Shown: piece after piece, positions 28,870 through 37,390 of the stretch
How the letters are laid out: every line of letters begins with the position of its first letter
Numbering within the stretch: the stretch's first letter is position 1
NCBI GenBank assembly: GCA_963678675.1
Contig: OY783195.1
Coordinates: 22,277,687 to 22,341,686 of the forward strand
Origin: Xiphydria camelus
Lineage: Eukaryota > Arthropoda > Insecta > Hymenoptera > Xiphydriidae
DNA: 64,000 bases
Reading direction: 5' to 3'
Translations under genes and position numbers: made by a program
Notes under the pieces: model-generated
Told to the model about the DNA's origin: nothing
The model's database searches: none
What the model saw: the letters and a program-made list of their open reading frames with translations, nothing else

Positions 28870-29337
28870 ATCGGTTAGTGGGAGGAGAGGTGAAAAAGAA
28901 GGCGATCCACAATGGTGGATTAGAGTTGTAGAGCCCTAGGAAGGGCTAGTTGAGTGAACGGCGACTGCCGCCCGGCGGGGCAGCCGCTGTATACCTGTGC
29001 GTACCTGAGTGGAGATGGAAGAGTGGCAGCAGCACGCCACGGTGGGCCTGAACCTTTAGGGGGTGGGGCCCGTGGGTGAAGAGGGTCGTGGTCACTCAGC
29101 GACCTTCCTTATCCTGAACTGCGTAGCGATTTCAGAAGCGTCCGAATGGTGCGAGAGCTCCGGTAAGACTGCGCTCCGGTAAGACTGTGCCGGCGATTGC
29201 TCGCTGGCCGTCTTATCTATCCCTTTGGCGGACCTTGCCGAAAGACCGGTTACCGTTAGCGTTACCGTTCTTCGGGTGACGTGTCCGTTCTGGCTACCTG
29301 TGCGCCCCTTGTGACGCACTCCGACCCTTGGACCGTC

Positions 29338-29381
29338 GGTATGCTAGCGCATACCGACGCTATTGCAATCCACGCGTTACA
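29338..29381 (-). repeat. Start of the gypsy 3' LTR (truncated)
   Basis: On the minus strand this begins TGTAACGCGTGGATTGCAAT and matches the first 44 bp of the 5' LTR with one difference, up to GCTAGC. Beyond that the two diverge completely. Here the boundary forms a near-perfect palindrome, CGGTATGCTAGCGCATACCG on the plus strand. The polypurine tract AGAGGGGGAGAC lies immediately upstream on the element strand, confirming this as the 3' LTR edge. Confidence 0.8.
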
Positions 29382-29393
29382 GTCTCCCCCTCT
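29382..29393 (-). promoter_or_regulatory. Polypurine tract of the gypsy element
   Basis: AGAGGGGGAGAC on the element strand, directly before the TG that opens the 3' LTR. Its position and purine content fit the plus-strand primer of LTR retrotransposons. Adjacent minus-strand sequence encodes the tail of Pol. Confidence 0.75.
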
Positions 29394-31265
29394 GGACCTG
29401 ACGACGTCCCGACGAGGGTCCAGGATCCTGCGTGGATGGCTGCTGCGTTTGCTTGCGGGGCCGTCCTCTCTTTCGTAACGGTCGTACTGGTGTGGAATAG
29501 TTCTGTTCGGCGTGGTGAGTAGTCGGCTGGCATATTCGACTGGGTGTTCTTCCGGCCCCTCCCCCTGGAGGAGAGCTGCCCCTATGGCCACTCCGCTGGC
29601 GTCGGTCTTGATGTGATAAGGCTTCTCTGCGTTCGCTTGTTGGAGAAGAGGGTCTGACATCAATGCTTGTTTTAAGGCTTGAAAGGGTGTTACTTGTTCC
29701 TCCTTCCATATCCACTCAGCGTTCTTCTTTGTAAGACGGGTGAGTGGCTCCGCTATTTTCGCGAAGTCCTTTATAAATCGCCGATACCAGGAGCATGTTA
29801 GCAAGAATGACATTAGTTGTTTGTTGTTCTTTGGTGGGGGCATCTTTTTAATAGCTGCCACTTTTTCAGGAGCAGTTCTTAATCTTTCCGGAGTGATGAG
29901 GTGGCCCAGGTACCGTACCTGTGTGCAGCAGACATTACTCTTTTTCCGGTTGATTCTTAATTTGAAGGATTGCAACCTTTGGAAGACGGCCGTTATATCC
30001 TCCAGGTGCCGTGAGAAGGCAGCGGATAGGATGATCAGATCGTCCAAGTAGGCTGGTGCATTTTTAAGCCCAAATGGCATACGTTTGAAGCGGTACGTGC
30101 CGAATGGTGTTGTAAATGCAGTCTTGTCTTTATCTTCCGTCTTCATCTGGATTTGCCAATATCCAGACTGGAGATCCAATGTCGTCATATATCTTGAGCT
30201 TTTGGCGGCGTGCAGTAGGTCGTCCATTCTAGGTAATGGATAAGCGTCGGTCACCGTTACTGCGTTAAGTTGACGGAAGTCGACGCAGACTCTGATGCTG
30301 CCGTCCTTTTTTGGAATAAGCACTACCGGTGCTGCCCATGGAGATTCACATTCCTCAATAATGTCATCCTGTAGCATTTTGGTGAGCTCCGACGTTAATA
30401 TCTTCTTTCGTTGTGGCGATAGCCGGTACGGGGGAACCGCCACAGGGGCATGGTTTGCCGTATCGATGTGGTGTTCCGCCTGGTCTGTTGGTGGGCCTGT
30501 TGGCTCAAAGAGGCTGGCGTAGCCTCTCAGCACTTCGTTTATTTGACTTTTTTCTTCTTTCCCCAGTTCCACGGCCTCGTCTGGCCGTAGAGTGACGTCG
30601 ACCGATGCCAGGTCGATTTTCTCGGGATCCCCTTGTCTGGCATTGATCGCTGTTTGGTAGCATCGGTCGAAAAGTTCGTCCAAGTAGTCCATTGGTTCCG
30701 TCCTTTGAGGGGAGGCGGGTAAGGGGCTGAGGGCCTCTGGGATGTCTATGAGATACGTATATGGGTCAATCTTGGCTTTCTTCTTTTCGGCTGCCACGAT
30801 CGTTGTAGCCGATACTTCCGACATCTGGGGAGGGAAGGCTGTCTCCCCTGGTAACCTCAAGAAGTCGTAGCGTTGATGGGATCCTGTATTGAACCACCAC
30901 GTTTGTTGTGGAAGGTCAATCACGATGCCGGCGTTTACCATAAAATCCACTCCTAGCAGAGTGTGGTTATGCTTGGCGTCCGGCAGTACGATAAGCTTCG
31001 TGGGAATCTGTCGTCCTTGCAGCTGAATGATCACGCTGGTAGTTGTTACCTCCTGGATCTGAGGGTTTCCGTCCACGAGGGTGATCTGCTTCGCTGCTTT
31101 GGTGAACTTCTGTCCTTTCTTCAACAAAGCTTGGTAGAGGCTGTAGCTAGCAACGCTCGCTCTTGCGCCTGTATCGATACAGGCGCTATCGACTAGTCCC
31201 TTAACTGAGATCTTGATGGTCGGGCGTAGGCGCGGGATATTGATATTTACAGCGCAAAAGTCCAA
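29383..31265 (-). pseudogene. Gypsy pol: protease, RT with deletion, RNase H start
   Basis: In order on the minus strand: a retropepsin with CIDTGARASV (active-site D-T-G) and LLGVDFMV; an RT with DDIIEECESPWAAPVVLIPK, CVDFRQLNAVT, MTTLDLQSGYWQI, RMPFGLKNAPA, YLDDLIILS; and an RNase H start with IKTDASGVAIGAALLQ. Between NAPA and YLDD the usual stretch of some 35-40 residues is missing, in frame (junction near 30050). After the YASRLL motif a frameshift and a large deletion remove the rest of RNase H and all of integrase. They join the remainder to a basic tail with an AT-hook-like RKRGRPRK. The YxDD box survives but the enzyme is not expected to work. Confidence 0.88.
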
Positions 31266-32010
31266 TTGTGCTACGTCTGTCTTGCTCGGGTTGCAGGTTG
31301 GACATTTGTTCCTTACAACTCCCGGTCGGTTGCAGCCGTAGCACTGTAATGTCGACGGTTCCTTTTTTACTTGTGCTGCCGGCTTTTCCTTGTTGAAGCG
31401 GCAGACTTCCTCGGTATGGCCGACACGCCTACATAGGTCACATCGTGGTCGAGTGACTCTTTCCGATTTAGGTTCCTTGGGTTCTATACTACCCTTCCCT
31501 TGCGGTGTTGCCTTTTCTCTGTTGGTAGACGATTCCCTGTCTAAGCCCTCTATTTCCCGGGCCTTGAGTAGTAGATCCTAGAACGTTGTTACTTCGTCTC
31601 GGGGAACTTTTTCCCGGATCCGTCGCCTTAAGAGACCGAATACCAAGTCTATTTGCTGGCGTTCCGGTAGCCGATACGGTAGTTCTGCTAGCAGAGCTCG
31701 TGCCTTACAGATAAAGATGTCCGTGGCTGTTTCGTTACTTTGTTTTTGCTGGAACAGATTGATAAAGACTTGGCGCGCCAACCTTTTCGGGCAAAAAGCG
31801 GTCCGAAGGAGGTCCATTGCTTCTGTCCAGGTACCTGCATTTTCTTTCGTGCTTTGCCACCATGTTGCTGCGATGTCCTTTAGTAGTAGCGGAAGACCCT
31901 TCAGCGCGTCTTCGTTACTGATCTCGCCTATTTCCTTGAAGATGGTGGCTGCCGTTATGAATTCCTCCACCTTGTCTCGGTTTCTGGTTCCATCATATCT
32001 TGCGGTACAT
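31266..32010 (-). pseudogene. Gypsy gag with two zinc knuckles, interrupted
   Basis: The capsid region includes FITAATIFKEIGEI, LLKDIAATWW and FINLFQQKQSNETATDIF. After an in-frame TAG at 31578-31580 (context ACG TTC TAG GAT CTA) the same frame continues through a Glu/Lys-rich linker to the nucleocapsid knuckles CDLCRRVGHTEEVC and CYGCNRPGVVRNKC. It then runs without a break into the protease. Gag and pol are thus in one frame. A further stop (TAA) lies near 32012 close to the N-terminal end. Both stops are most simply decay; the TAG lies within gag rather than at the gag-pol border. Confidence 0.8.
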
Positions 32011-32190
32011 TAGGCGAAAATAGCGCGTCTCCTTTCTTGCTGTTGCGGCAAGTTGATCCTCTCGAGCAGCATAGTGAGTTGCTCGTTCGTCATCTGGACC
32101 GCCATGCCTTCCGCTAGCCTCGCGCTTCTCCTGGGTGGGGACGTGGTGGGTTAGGATTCTACCCGGAGGTTGGGTTAGGATTCTACCCGG

Positions 32191-32203
32191 AAGTTGGGCG
32201 CCA
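32191..32203 (-). other. Gypsy primer-binding site
   Basis: TGGCGCCCAACTT on the minus strand, two bases after the 5' LTR end (CTACA at 32206). TGG-initial sequences complementary to a tRNA 3' end are the normal primer site in this position. I cannot say which tRNA is used. Confidence 0.75.
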
Positions 32204-32205
32204 GT

Positions 32206-32969
32206 TGTAGGAGGGGTAATACGCACAGAGCACGAATGGACTATAACTAGAGTTTATTCGTGATATGGGAGTACATGTGGGAATGGTGTGAGTGTGCAGA
32301 TGCGAGGAGAGAGATCCCAGGAGGGATCGAACTCGGAGAAGCGGCGAAGGGGCTGCTGGTCGGGCTGCTCGGAGGCGGTGCGGGAGCGTCGTCTCCTAGA
32401 AGGGCTGCGTCAGTCCTGGCGTGCCGGGTGCTGCTCGCGTCCCGGGTGTCGTCGTCAGGCCGGAGGCGAAGGTGGCTCGTCCACGTAGAGGGTTGCCGGT
32501 TAGGCGAGTCGACGTAAGCGTCGGTCAACTACGAGCGAGAGGGTGATCGTGTAGCAAATACTGCCCTCTCGGTCGCAAGAGTCGTTCGACTGGGCCTCGA
32601 GCGTTAGGGTGTTCGTAGAGCGAAACTGCCGCTAACTAGACTCGAGTCCGATGCCTCGGCAGAGTTCGGGCGGTAGTGGTGTTCGCGTAGCAAATACTGC
32701 CACTACCGGGACTCGAAGCTCTCTGCCGGTGAAGGTCGTATGCTGGTGGTGTCCGCGGAGCGAAAACTTCCACCAGCAAGTCCTTAGACGGGATTCCGAG
32801 GGGGGGATAGTGGTGTTCGCGTAGCAAATACTTCCACTATCAACGCTCGGATGCGTCTAGGCAGCTCTCGAGTGCTACGATGTTCGCCTAGCAAATACTG
32901 TCCTAGCTAAGCTCGAGTGAGACTCTGGAAGCTAGCGCATGCCGACGCTATTGCAATCCACGCGTTACA
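32206..32969 (-). repeat. Gypsy 5' LTR (764 bp) with a hairpin array
   Basis: It begins TGTAACGCGTGG at 32969 and ends CCTCCTACA at 32206, with the TG...CA borders expected of an LTR, and is followed by the primer-binding site. The half nearest 32969 contains six tandem hairpins (separate entry). The half toward 32206 is GC-rich without obvious repeats. No reading frame of note. The 3' LTR is truncated, so age cannot be estimated from LTR divergence. Confidence 0.8.
32536..32907. repeat. Tandem array of six hairpins in the gypsy LTR
   Basis: Six units spaced 64-70 bp apart. Each has a stem, a conserved loop close to TGTTCGCGTAGCAAATACT, and the matching second stem strand. Stems (5' strand / 3' strand) are 32536-32543/32564-32571 (CGAGAGGG), 32603-32607/32632-32636 (GTTAG), 32672-32679/32700-32707 (GGTAGTGG), 32742-32749/32770-32777 (GCTGGTGG), 32806-32813/32834-32841 (GATAGTGG) and 32874-32880/32901-32907 (GCTACGA, one mismatch). 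The stem sequence changes from unit to unit on both sides together, while the loop hardly changes. Several units also have outer stems (CGGCAGAG/CTCTGCCG, TAGACG/CGTCTA, CTCGAG/CTCGAG). The loop can itself pair as TTYGC/GCGAA. This argues for selection on structure. Confidence 0.88.
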
Positions 32970-34602
32970 ACCTTTAAAAAATATAAATAGATTATATATA
33001 TATATATACACTTTTGTACATTGTGTTGAGTATCACCAAGCAATTGAAATATCACATCTTTTTATGAACTAAAATGACTTATTGTTCATTTTTATTATCA
33101 CACCCATCACATATGAATTTATTGGGATTTATAGCACATAGGCGACATCGATACCAAAATTCATCTTCTTCATACTCCTCACAGACTGGACACTCTGACT
33201 CCACACATTGTTCAGACTCCTTTTTTTCTTTTAATAACATTTTTTTCTTGGACTTTGCAGCAGCATATTGCTCAACTTTTTATCTTTATCTGTAAAATTC
33301 AAAATTCAAATTTCAATAATAATTAAGATAATTTTAATAATAATTTTTTTTATTATTTTTAAATTATTTATCTCAATACTTACTATTTATTGGTTTATCC
33401 TTCTTAGGTGTTTTTTCAGTCTTTTTTTCGTTGAGTTTCAAAGAACTTACTTTTTCTTTTTTTATACGTTTAATCGTTTGCTTGATTTCTTCAAGTTTCT
33501 CGTCTTTTTCTACTGGTTTGCGTTTCTTCGTTTCCATAATTTCTTTCATGGGAGAACTAGACAAGATAGTTGAACGTTGTTTTTTTCGTCCAGTACGCAA
33601 CTGACAATGAGCACCTTTCTGTGGTGCATTCACAGTCTTATTGTTCAGTGTTGATGTCGAAGGTGTCAGGTTGGGAACACTAATTTATGGAGACACCGAA
33701 GATTTTGATGCTGGAGAAGGCGCGAATGATTTTAGGATGTGAGTTATAGGAGATTCTGATAATAATTGATGTGTAGTTGGGGTCATCAGTGTAGGAGTTG
33801 GAACACGAGCTTGATAGTGTGGCAAGATTGGCGCAGAAGATACTGCCTCTGTCGCTGGTGGGAGATTTAATTTTAACATTGTATTTTTTGATGTCATGGT
33901 TTCAGCTACCATTGGCGAACAATTACAAGATTTTGAACGTCGAGAGATGCTACGTCGACTTATATCTAGGGTCTCTGCAAAACACTCCGTAGTTGACTGA
34001 TCCTGTTGAACATTTGCTGATTCATTTAACTCAGATCTCTCAGCCATTTCAATATTAACAGAATCGTTCATATTTGGCATGGAGATGTTGGTATGAAGCG
34101 AGCTAGATGAGAAGAGTTCAGAACTGTTCGTTTCAAAAACATTTTCATTGTTGTATTCTGCCATTGGCTGATCAGAATTTTGTGTAGAAATTTGCTCTCT
34201 GTCATTGAAAAGCTGTTCATTCAAATATTCGAAGTCAATACCATTGTGGATGATAACTGGAAGATCCATTTCCAATATATTGTTTGGAAAAATGTCAGCA
34301 TTTTAGTCACGGACGCTTTAGAACTGTTTTCCATCGCTAACAATACTTTAGTAGGCGTATAATCTTTGTCAGAAAATTTATTTCGATTCACTGGCCATAT
34401 GCCTGAAGCCTCGAAGCCTGAGATTGCATTTCTCATGGAAGCACTATTGATATAAGCTTTAAGGTAAAGTCGGGAGAGATGACGAACCTTTTTTTTAAAG
34501 TGGTACAAAAACTATATTTGTAGGATAAGCAATACTTAATTGATAATGTGGATAGAGCGAACAATAAAATATAGGAATCTGTAAAGGAACGACCAAAAGT
34601 TA

Positions 34603-34740
34603 CTGTACATGGCGAACATCACTCCCATACAACATTGTTCTGCTAGATGTTTACACATCAATTACAAGTTAGAATGACTAATTGATGTATAAATATCTGG
34701 CAGAACAATGTTGTATGGAAGTGGTGTTTGCCATGTACAG
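34603..34740. repeat. Palindromic MITE, TA-flanked (138 bp)
   Basis: It begins CTGTACATGGCGAACATCAC and ends with the inverse, GTGTTTGCCATGTACAG, with arms of about 41 bp continuing through CATACAACATTGTTCTGC. Flanking TA at 34601-34602 and 34741-34742. The loop is about 55 bp and AT-rich. It is nested inside the 34462-36719 element. Confidence 0.85.
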
Positions 34741-34743
34741 TAC

Positions 34744-34788
34744 GTGAGTCGGAGTAACTCCTCGTCGATCGGCTCTACTCCGACTCAC
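34744..34788. repeat. Perfect 13-bp hairpin
   Basis: GTGAGTCGGAGTA at 34744-34756 pairs exactly with TACTCCGACTCAC at 34776-34788, loop 19 bp. It lies immediately beside the MITE above. Function unknown. Confidence 0.8.
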
Positions 34789-35584
34789 TTATTTATTTTA
34801 GCTATCATAAGCCGATGGTGTCAAGCGCGGCATTATTAAATGAAAATGAAATGAAAAATATTTTTCTACAGTTATAAGATTTAAAATTGTTTGAAATTAC
34901 TTCGATTATACAGATACCAATATTCACAAATCCCAATCACATTTCCGTTCCATAGTTACCGTTCACGAGATGTTTACACATCAGTGTCTCGAGTACTAGC
35001 AGACTCGTTTTGTTTTTTTTCTCTCGTACCTGGATAAGCCGGGTACTGCATTAGATGGCTCGTGACGACCCGTCCGATAATTGATTTTCAGGAAAGGTAT
35101 AAACCGTGGTGTTCGCAGCTTACATTCCCGGAATATGCCGTTTCGGAGAACTTAGGATTAGCTAAGGATTGGCGAGGTATTTATGACTGTGATACTATTA
35201 AACGATGCAAACCATTGTGTCGAATTCCATTTATCCGCTCGTTATTTCTCGATAGAATAGCAATCCTAAATTAGTATAGAACATTTGAATTTTACCGCTA
35301 TAAAATCTAGTAACCCTTGAAGGTTGTACGGCCTTAGGATCTAATCTAGTTGCACACGCGACACTGCACAAATTTATATGCGTGTACCGTATGTCCGCGA
35401 TCAATCAGACCATAGCAAAATTGCGAGTTTTGCTTGAGCACTCCCGTGGGTCTCCTCGTCCAATAGAATCACCGGAGAACCGTGAATGCGCATGCGTAGT
35501 CATCCGCGTTGGCGTCGTCAGCAAGTTCAGATCGGTTATTTCGATAACCGATGTCCGTATGTTGATGTCCGTATGACCGATGTC

Positions 35585-36187
35585 CATATGACCTTGAAAT
35601 TTACCTTCGGCCGAGCTTGGTGGCCGGGGCAAATTCGAGCATTTTTTCCGGTAGAAGTCGAGTCGGTAGTTAGAGTTGGTCTCAATTCGGGAGATTGAAG
35701 AGTCTAACCTCGAAATTATGAATTTGTGAATAATGGAAATTACTCACCATTATTCACAAATCCACGATTTCAAGGTTACACGCTTCGATCTCCCGAATTG
35801 ACACCAACTTCTACCGGTAAAAATTGCTCGAATACCGACCAAGCCCGGCCGAAGGTAAATTTCAAGGTCCCTGTAACTGTGCAGTTCTGGACGGGACATA
35901 CGGTATGCGGTATACCGTATGTCCCACTCTGTATTGGCCAGTTTGAAATTTTTTTCGGGCAGGCTTGGTCGGTACTCGAGTCATTTAATACCGGTAGAAG
36001 TCGCGAGTCGGTAGTTAGAGTTGGTGTCAATTCGAGAGTTCGAAGCGTCTAACCTCGAAATTATGAATTTGTGAACAATGGAAATTACTCACCATTATTC
36101 ACAAATTCACAATTTCGAGGTTAGACGCTTCGATCACCCGAATTGACACCAACTCTAACTACCGACTCGACTTCTACCGGTATTAAA
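35585..36187. repeat. Cluster of alternating palindromes
   Basis: Three linked palindromes centred near 35737, 35910 and 36085. The first and third share the same arm sequences: GTAGTTAGAGTTGGT, AATTCGGGAGAT, CTAACCTCGAAATTATG and the core ATTACTCACCATTATTCACA. The middle one is centred on GGGACATACGGTAT and its inverse, and its arms (ACCGACCAAGCC, CTTCTACCGGTA) overlap the outer arms of the other two. Every segment therefore has several possible pairing partners. No reading frame of interest. Confidence 0.82.
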
Positions 36188-36753
36188 TAATCATTCCAAC
36201 CACATAAACTTAAAACATCTTTAAAATGTAATAAATCTTAATAATAACATGTCAAAGTTATTTCGCTTTTCTGCCACATCGCAAATACATATTTGGATAG
36301 TTGGTGCATCCCGAACAGTCGGATTAGACGGCTTGCGCCAACTCACTCGACTTCTTTGGGTTAGATGTTGCAGTCATTGTCTTTCTTGTACATGAAGCAC
36401 GGAACGAAATTTGAGGTTAGGAACAATATTTACAAGTTTATGAAGTGAAATGACCAAACCAAATACATTCAAATCAGAATAATAACTTACTGGATGCCTA
36501 ATTATTATTACACAAAAAAATAATCAGGGCCAATACAATATACTTACAGTTATATTTATTTTATCTTCTGATGAGAAAAACAGCCGTTCGGTAACACACA
36601 CTTACTGCACATGCGCACTAATCATCTGTATCGCCAACTGAGTCAGTATTGCCACACAGCCAAAGAAATTATTTGACTGAGCCGTCTCATCCGCTGCGCC
36701 ATTTCTCCCGACTTTACCCTATTAAAAGCTGAAGCTAACTCATAGACTGTAAG

Positions 36754-37138
36754 GGGTCGTCCATTAATCACGTGATGCTTTTTAGCATTTTTTAACACCC
36801 CCCCCCCCCCTCTGGTGATACGTGGTGAGGTTTAAGACTAATCCCGCCCCCCCCCCCCCCCAAATCACGTGTATTTTCTTATTGTTAGTATAAAAAGTAT
36901 CTTAAAAATTTTAGAATATTATCTTTAATTACTGGTAAGTATAATCTAATTTAATTCTGGAAAATTAAGGACCGTGATAAAAATGTCCAGACATTAAGGT
37001 TGTTTAGAAATCGCGCGTTCAACGAAAAAATAAATACACGTGATATCTCACTGCACTCCCCCCCCCCCCCTGTGATATTTCGTGATTTTTGCCGAACCCC
37101 TCCCCCCTTTCGGACCTCACGTGATTAATGGACGACCC
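36754..37138. repeat. MITE with GTAAG duplication (385 bp)
   Basis: The ends are GGGTCGTCCATTAATCACGT and the exact inverse ACGTGATTAATGGACGACCC. They are flanked by identical GTAAG at 36749-36753 and 37139-37143. Runs of 10-15 C occur at about 36797, 36846 and 37060. It interrupts the pogo-like transposase relic. The 5-bp duplication excludes Tc1/mariner and piggyBac; the responsible family is not identified. Confidence 0.88.
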
Positions 37139-37390
37139 GTAAGCTTCTTCCCTTTTGTCTTCTTCAAAATTTTATCACTTTCCGTTTGAAATGCACTTTT
37201 CAGTGGACCGAAAAAACTTACGTCTAGAGGCTACACTATGAGACGTGTGTGGTGTTAGCGATAAGAGGATGATACCATTATCTCGGAAGAAATGATAAGC
37301 ATCTAGGGAAATGTGACTGTCGTGATTGTCGAGAATAATAAGAACTAGATCTTCTTTGGTTCAATGTCGATGATGCACAAAATGATGTAA

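Larger units (their letters stand above)
25595..29080 (-). mobile_element. GC-rich non-LTR retrotransposon, RT deleted
   Basis: Minus-strand element ending in a poly(A) tail, seen as T18 at about 25595-25612. It carries ORF1 (27508-28869) and a shortened ORF2 (to 26466), then a 0.85 kb 3' UTR rich in short CA-type repeats. The 5' limit is uncertain and lies somewhere between 28,870 and about 29,100, where sequence passes into the gypsy remnant. The element is much richer in GC than its surroundings. It lies inside the Mutator-like gene, in the same orientation. A full-length R1/Jockey-type element would be 5-6 kb; about 2 kb covering the rest of the endonuclease and the reverse transcriptase are missing. 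Confidence 0.85.
29338..32969 (-). mobile_element. Gypsy-type LTR retrotransposon, defective
   Basis: Minus-strand element. The 5' LTR is 32969-32206, beginning TGTAACGCG and ending CTACA. A primer-binding-type TGGCGCCCAAC follows from 32203. Then come gag, protease, RT and partial RNase H coding sequence, a purine-rich tract at 29393-29382, and the start of the 3' LTR at 29381. Only about the first 44 bp of the 3' LTR match the 5' LTR (29381-29338); the rest is lost or replaced. Integrase and most of RNase H are deleted. Stops, a frameshift and an in-frame RT deletion make it non-functional. No envelope gene is present. Confidence 0.88.
34462..36719. mobile_element. Non-autonomous TA-flanked transposon (2.26 kb)
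   Basis: The terminal inverted repeats are AGGTAAAGTCGGGAGAGATG on the left and GGGTAAAGTCGGGAGAAATG on the right (inverted). Each is next to TA (34460-34461 and 36720-36721). It splits the pogo-like transposase relic between the coding sequence for SAF and KAYIN, so it inserted after that element. The interior has no transposase. It is filled with palindromes: a MITE at 34603-34740, a hairpin at 34744-34788 and a palindrome cluster at 35585-36187. TA duplication and end sequence fit the pogo/Tc1-mariner superfamily. Confidence 0.85.
33060..37390 (-). pseudogene. pogo/Tigger-like transposase relic, split by two insertions
   Basis: Minus-strand pieces in order. 37390-37144 has LDNHDSHIS (a catalytic Asp of the DDE_1 domain), DAYHFFRDNGI and LDVSFFGPLKSAF, across several stops and shifts. 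36752-36722 has VYELASAF. 34461-33685 has KAYINSASMRNAISGFEASG and GIWPVN, then a Ser/Thr-rich tail. 33663-33384 is a Lys-rich tail. After a GT/AG intron (33383-33290) the end is a Cys-rich domain with CPVC, CRLC and CDGC (stop near 33082). The two gaps are exactly the elements 34462-36719 and 36754-37138; sequence on either side joins up once they are set aside. Several stops and shifts remain. The N-terminal DNA-binding part is missing. Confidence 0.82.

Noticed and set aside
31578..31580. In-frame TAG in gag as programmed readthrough
   Set aside because: It lies within gag rather than at the gag-pol border, lacks a known readthrough context I can point to, and the element has other disabling changes.
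35585..36187. Repeated arms as a CRISPR-like array
   Set aside because: Repeats are few, inverted and interlocking without regular spacers, and the genome is eukaryotic.
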